A stretch of DNA of 15,971 nucleotides from contig AWNW01000025.1 of the NCBI GenBank assembly GCA_000493945.1, forward strand, positions 1 through 15,971, written 5' to 3'. Shown piece by piece: positions 15,196 to 15,971 of this stretch (its first letter is position 1; each line of letters begins with the position of its first letter). Under the pieces are notes generated by a model, which was given only the letters and a program-made list of their open reading frames with translations, was not told the DNA's origin and made no database searches. Source of the DNA: Candidatus Hydrogenedens terephthalaticus JGI OTU-1 (GTDB taxonomy: Bacteria > Hydrogenedentota > Hydrogenedentia > Hydrogenedentales > Hydrogenedentaceae). A program made the translations under genes and the position numbers.

Positions 15196-15971
15196 TTATT
15201 TATTTTTTTCTTCAGAAGTTACTAAAATAGCACTTTCCGAGTTAAATCCTAAAGGTTCAAAGGGCTTCCCACCTCCCTCGTAGAATCTGCCAAAAAATTC
15301 TACCAGGATTAAACGCATGGAATGAACAAAAGCACCCATAACGCTTATTAAAAAGTTAAATAAATGACCTACAATTAAAGCCAGTATAAAAATGATAATT
15401 CCCACATACGGGATGGGTTTCAAAAGGTTAGCAATCATATTAAAAGACATAGCAACGATAGATGTCGTTAAACCCAGAGCCAGTAGACGGCAGTAAGACA
15501 TCGTATCTCCTATGAATGCGGTAATACCATAACTACCAACAATACCGTATAAACTAATTAAACCCGTTACAAATCGTGCAATGGGATTTGCCTGGTCTCT
15601 TCCCTGCGTTAACACAAGTCCCAAAGCACCAATCCCAAAAAGTGCAATACCTATCCAACTCAACCATGAAGGTGGAGTTACAAACATTCCGCTCACAATG
15701 ATAATGAAACCTGGAAGGGCTATTAGCCACATTAATCCGTCCATTACCGCTCCTGCTTTGTCTCCCCTCTTTGCCATACCATACATTTTCAAACCGATAC
15801 CGAAAAATTGATTTAATACACCAATAACCAAAGCAATTAATAATAGAACAACAGGCTGGTCCATGGGATTTAAAACAGTTGTCTTTTCCATAATCCGCTG
15901 TAATATATTGTTTTCCCCTAAATATTCAGGCTTATATAAATCACCAAATAATGAACCTAATAAGAAACCAC
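15196..15971 (-). CDS. atpI: V-type ATPase subunit I (a), C-terminal part, cut by window edge
   Basis: Subunit I is the membrane stator that forms the ion half-channels beside the K ring. An internal ATG at 15891 exists, but the frame stays open to the right edge, reading FLLGSLFGDLYKPEY just upstream. That matches the family motif GxxFGSxFG, so the true 5' end is outside the window. About 258 C-terminal residues are present, with several membrane helices. The key arginine lies in MSYCRLLALGL (residue 135 counted from the internal Met), and a second conserved arginine in HSMRLILVEFFGRFYEGGG (R193). The C-terminal EGGGKPFEPL is typical. The stop lies in a short TTTA repeat. It is the most upstream visible gene of the operon. 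Confidence 0.95.
   Translation of the reverse strand, partial: GFLLGSLFGDLYKPEYLGENNILQRIMEKTTVLNPMDQPVVLLLIALVIGVLNQFFGIGLKMYGMAKRGDKAGAVMDGLMWLIALPGFIIIVSGMFVTPPSWLSWIGIALFGIGALGLVLTQGRDQANPIARFVTGLISLYGIVGSYGITAFIGDTMSYCRLLALGLTTSIVAMSFNMIANLLKPIPYVGIIIFILALIVGHLFNFLISVMGAFVHSMRLILVEFFGRFYEGGGKPFEPLGFNSESAILVTSEEKNK

Noticed and set aside
15188..15206. TTTA tetranucleotide repeat over the stop codon of subunit I, as a possible phase-variable tract
   Set aside because: Only about three full units are present, and slippage in any frame soon meets TAA. Only the last residues of a tolerant C-terminus would change.

Overview
The window is AT-rich bacterial DNA holding 17 protein genes. Sixteen lie on the minus strand and one on the plus strand. 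Coding density is high, no gap exceeds about 170 bases, and I saw no rRNA, tRNA, CRISPR array, insertion sequence or prophage gene. The mix is bacterial translation/SRP genes, a long-form HflX, a V/A-type ATPase operon, a Tat-exported sugar-isomerase-like TIM barrel and a DUF6807 ('PmoA-like') protein. It suggests an uncultured-type anaerobic bacterium of the Planctomycetes/Verrucomicrobia/Hydrogenedentota sort. That placement is inference; nothing here proves the phylum.

Region 1 (1-2770, minus): a translation and protein-targeting operon reads ffh - rpsP - khpA - trmD from a strong promoter at 2741-2769. rimM, which often lies between khpA and trmD, is absent. Region 2 (2825-7239, minus): a Tat-exported sugar isomerase/epimerase-like protein is followed 3 bases later by an M23 endopeptidase lipoprotein. 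After a 93-base gap with a -10-like element come hflX and an overlapping TPR lipoprotein gene. Region 3 (7240-8645): a divergent promoter region, then a Sec-exported DUF6807 protein, the only plus-strand gene. Region 4 (8646-8705): a perfect 12-bp palindrome at a convergent gene junction. Region 5 (8706-15971, minus): a V/A-type ATPase operon in the order I-K-E-C-F-A-B-D, with subunit I running off the right edge.

The V-ATPase genes encode the membrane rotor/stator (I, K), the stalks (C, E, F, D) and the catalytic head (A, B). Subunit K carries every side-chain ligand that I know from the sodium-binding ring of Enterococcus hirae NtpK, so a Na+-coupled enzyme is the best prediction. The exported TIM barrel and the DUF6807 protein share one divergent control region and may act together on sugars outside the cytoplasm. 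No wholly new system is evident. The points most worth a second look are the Na+ signature in subunit K, the JAMM-like HxH...D motif in HflX, the probable non-canonical HflX start, the altered GTPase motifs in Ffh, and the divergent exported-sugar gene pair.
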